In this document: one piece after another, positions 5,306-6,100 of the stretch
Position numbering within the stretch: position 1 is the first letter of the stretch
Layout of the letters: each line of letters begins with the position of its first letter
DNA from: Christensenella sp. UBA4379
GTDB lineage: Bacteria > Bacillota > Clostridia > Christensenellales > Aristaeellaceae
Direction of reading: 5' to 3'
NCBI GenBank assembly: GCA_002391225.1
Contig: DGRV01000088.1
Location: 33,897 to 39,996, forward strand
DNA: 6,100 nt
The notes under the pieces: generated by a model
What the model saw: only the letters and a program-made list of their open reading frames with translations
Database searches by the model: none
What the model was told of the DNA's origin: nothing
Made by a program: the position numbers and the translations under genes

Positions 5306-5585
5306 ATCAGGGGGATTCCTCCCCCTGATTGAAATCCGCAGCAGCGACATGCGCGCCGCGGGGTTCTGAGGGCCCGGAAAACTGTCCAGTGGACAGTTTT
5401 CACCGAAGAACGGGCCGGTAGGCCCTGGGCAGGTATTTTTGCGGAGCAGAATCATAGCCGGGAAGAGAAGACCTCCCCACTTCTGCGGAGCAAAAATACA
5501 TTCCTTGCGGATTTGCCGCCCGGGAGCCCTGAAAGGGCGAGAGGCAAATCCGTAGGGGAAAGCGTGGGAAGGGGACGTAGTCCCC
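5306..5585 (-). repeat. Intergenic hairpin-chain element, copy B (inverted relative to copy A)
   Basis: Read on the minus strand it follows copy A: a GGGGAC/GTCCCC hairpin (5571-5585, perhaps equal to A1); B4 CGGATTTGCC/GGCAAATCCG (outer ends 5508-5552); an 8-nt spacer; B3 GTATTTTTGC/GCAAAAATAC (5433-5442, 5490-5499); the exact 23-base block (5333-5355); and B1, arms ATCAGGGGGA/TCCCCCTGAT with loop TTCC (5306-5329). Stem differences from copy A are compensated on both arms (B4 G-C for A2 T-A; B3 T-A for A3 A-T; several in B1 against A4). About 70 nt including the B2 hairpin are extra in copy B. No protein is encoded. Confidence 0.85.
5371..5416. repeat. Nested hairpin B2, extra module inside copy B
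   Basis: GAAAACTGTCC (5377-5387) and GGACAGTTTTC (5391-5401) form an 11-bp perfect stem around AGT. An outer pair GGCCCG (5371-5376) and CGGGCC (5411-5416) encloses it. GGGCC/GGCCC (5412-5425) offers a competing stem. Nothing like it occurs at the same place in copy A, so it looks like an insertion or a lost module. Confidence 0.7.
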
Positions 5586-5589
5586 GTCC

Positions 5590-5624
5590 CAGACAGTGAT
5601 CAGTCAAAGACTGATCACTGTCTG
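5590..5624. repeat. Perfect 16-bp palindromic hairpin upstream of gdhA
   Basis: CAGACAGTGATCAGTC (5590-5605), loop AAA, and its exact complement (5609-5624). It lies 28 bp before the gdhA -35 box. It is followed by AAAATG rather than T residues, so it is not a normal terminator for either strand. GTGATCAG also occurs at 5303-5310 at the other edge of copy B, so the two may mark that element's ends. An operator for gdhA is the other reading. Confidence 0.75.
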
Positions 5625-5652
5625 AAAATGCACTCAAAAAACATCCTTCCTA

Positions 5653-5681
5653 TTGATTCTTGAGGTCTCCTGTCATAAAAT
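5653..5681 (+). promoter_or_regulatory. Sigma-A promoter of gdhA
   Basis: TTGATT (5653-5658), 17-bp spacer, TAAAAT (5676-5681). Transcription should begin near 5688, leaving a leader of about 52 nt that ends in the ribosome site AAAGGAG (5724-5730). Confidence 0.65.
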
Positions 5682-5739
5682 ATCCGCTGTATACAAGGCT
5701 TCTGTCTGCAAAGGAGCAAACGGAAAGGAGATTTTCTCT

Positions 5740-6100
5740 ATGAACGCATATGTACAGCGCGTATTTGACGGCCTGAAGGCCCGCAACCCGCAGGAGAAGG
5801 AATTCCTGCAGGCGGCCACCGAGGTGCTGGAGGCCCTTTCGCCCGTCTTTGACAAACATCCCGAATATGAAAAAATTGGTCTGCTGGACCGTTTTGTGGA
5901 GCCGGATCGCATCATCATGTTCCGCGTCCCGTGGGTGGACGACAAGGGCCAGGTGCAGGTCAACCGCGGCTACCGCGTCCAGTTCAACAACGCCATCGGC
6001 CCGTACAAGGGCGGCCTGCGTCTCCATCCCAGCGTCAACCTATCCGTGATCAAGTTCCTGGGCTTTGAGCAGGTGCTCAAGAACAGCCTGACCGGCCTGC
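5740..6100 (+). CDS. gdhA: Glutamate dehydrogenase, NADP-type hexameric family (5' part, runs off right edge)
   Basis: Interconverts 2-oxoglutarate plus ammonium and glutamate, normally for ammonium assimilation in the cytoplasm. The first 120 codons are present. Seen: the helical N-terminus found in the hexameric GdhA family; FRVPWVDDKGQVQVNRGYRV (61-80); QFNNAIGPYKGGLRLHP (81-97) with the substrate-binding lysine K90; and KFLGFEQVLKNSLTGL (105-120) with K114. The catalytic lysine of the GGGKGG motif lies beyond the edge. ATG 5740 has AAAGGAG at 9-nt spacing. NADP preference is inferred from the subfamily, since the dinucleotide domain is not in the window. It has its own promoter and follows hairpin element B and a perfect 16-bp palindrome, so it is likely transcribed alone or as the first gene of a unit. 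Confidence 0.95.
   Translation, partial: MNAYVQRVFDGLKARNPQEKEFLQAATEVLEALSPVFDKHPEYEKIGLLDRFVEPDRIIMFRVPWVDDKGQVQVNRGYRVQFNNAIGPYKGGLRLHPSVNLSVIKFLGFEQVLKNSLTGL

Noticed and set aside
3244..5624. CRISPR array or insertion sequence
   Set aside because: There are no regularly spaced identical repeats with unique spacers and no transposase or Cas gene; the repeated units are hairpins in two intergenic gaps.

Overview
The window looks like a chromosomal segment of an uncultured or little-studied low-GC-phylum (Firmicutes/Bacillota) Clostridia-type bacterium, despite fairly GC-rich genes. The evidence is gene content and order. An IreB-family (UPF0297) gene followed by ruvX and a DUF1292 (YrzB-type) sequence is a classic Firmicutes neighbourhood. 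A DegV/FakB-family protein, strong AGGAGG-type ribosome sites, consensus sigma-A promoters and T-tailed terminators all fit. Genus and species cannot be read from the sequence.

Layout: (1) 1-914, minus strand: 5' part of thrS, encoding a threonyl-tRNA synthetase without the N-terminal TGS domain; the rest lies beyond the left edge. (2) 915-1227: divergent control region with a near-consensus promoter for thrS, a dyad over its -35 box, a structured thrS leader and a promoter for the rightward operon. (3) 1228-2246: ireB and, overlapping it by one base, a single reading frame in which RuvX is fused to a DUF1292 domain; a perfect terminator follows. (4) 2347-3237: degV (fatty-acid-binding family). 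(5) 3238-3558: a chain of perfect hairpins (element A). (6) 3559-5237: a self-contained unit with a fully consensus promoter, a 120-nt structured leader, a gene for a 486-residue secreted protein of no recognised family, and its terminator. (7) 5306-5624: a second chain of hairpins (element B), homologous to element A but in the opposite orientation. (8) 5653-6100: promoter and first 120 codons of gdhA (glutamate dehydrogenase), cut by the right edge.

The conserved genes are housekeeping: translation (thrS), cell-envelope stress signalling (ireB), 16S rRNA processing or Holliday-junction resolution (ruvX), exogenous fatty-acid handling (degV) and ammonium assimilation (gdhA). The unusual material is threefold. 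First, the RuvX-DUF1292 frame keeps a good internal ribosome site and start codon for DUF1292 and carries an A AAA AAG slippery heptamer exactly at the junction; a -1 shift there would release a normal-sized RuvX. Second, elements A and B share colinear hairpins whose stems differ by compensating base changes and a 23-base identical core, so structure appears conserved. Third, these two elements face inward around the gene for the unknown secreted protein, giving it a cassette-like setting.
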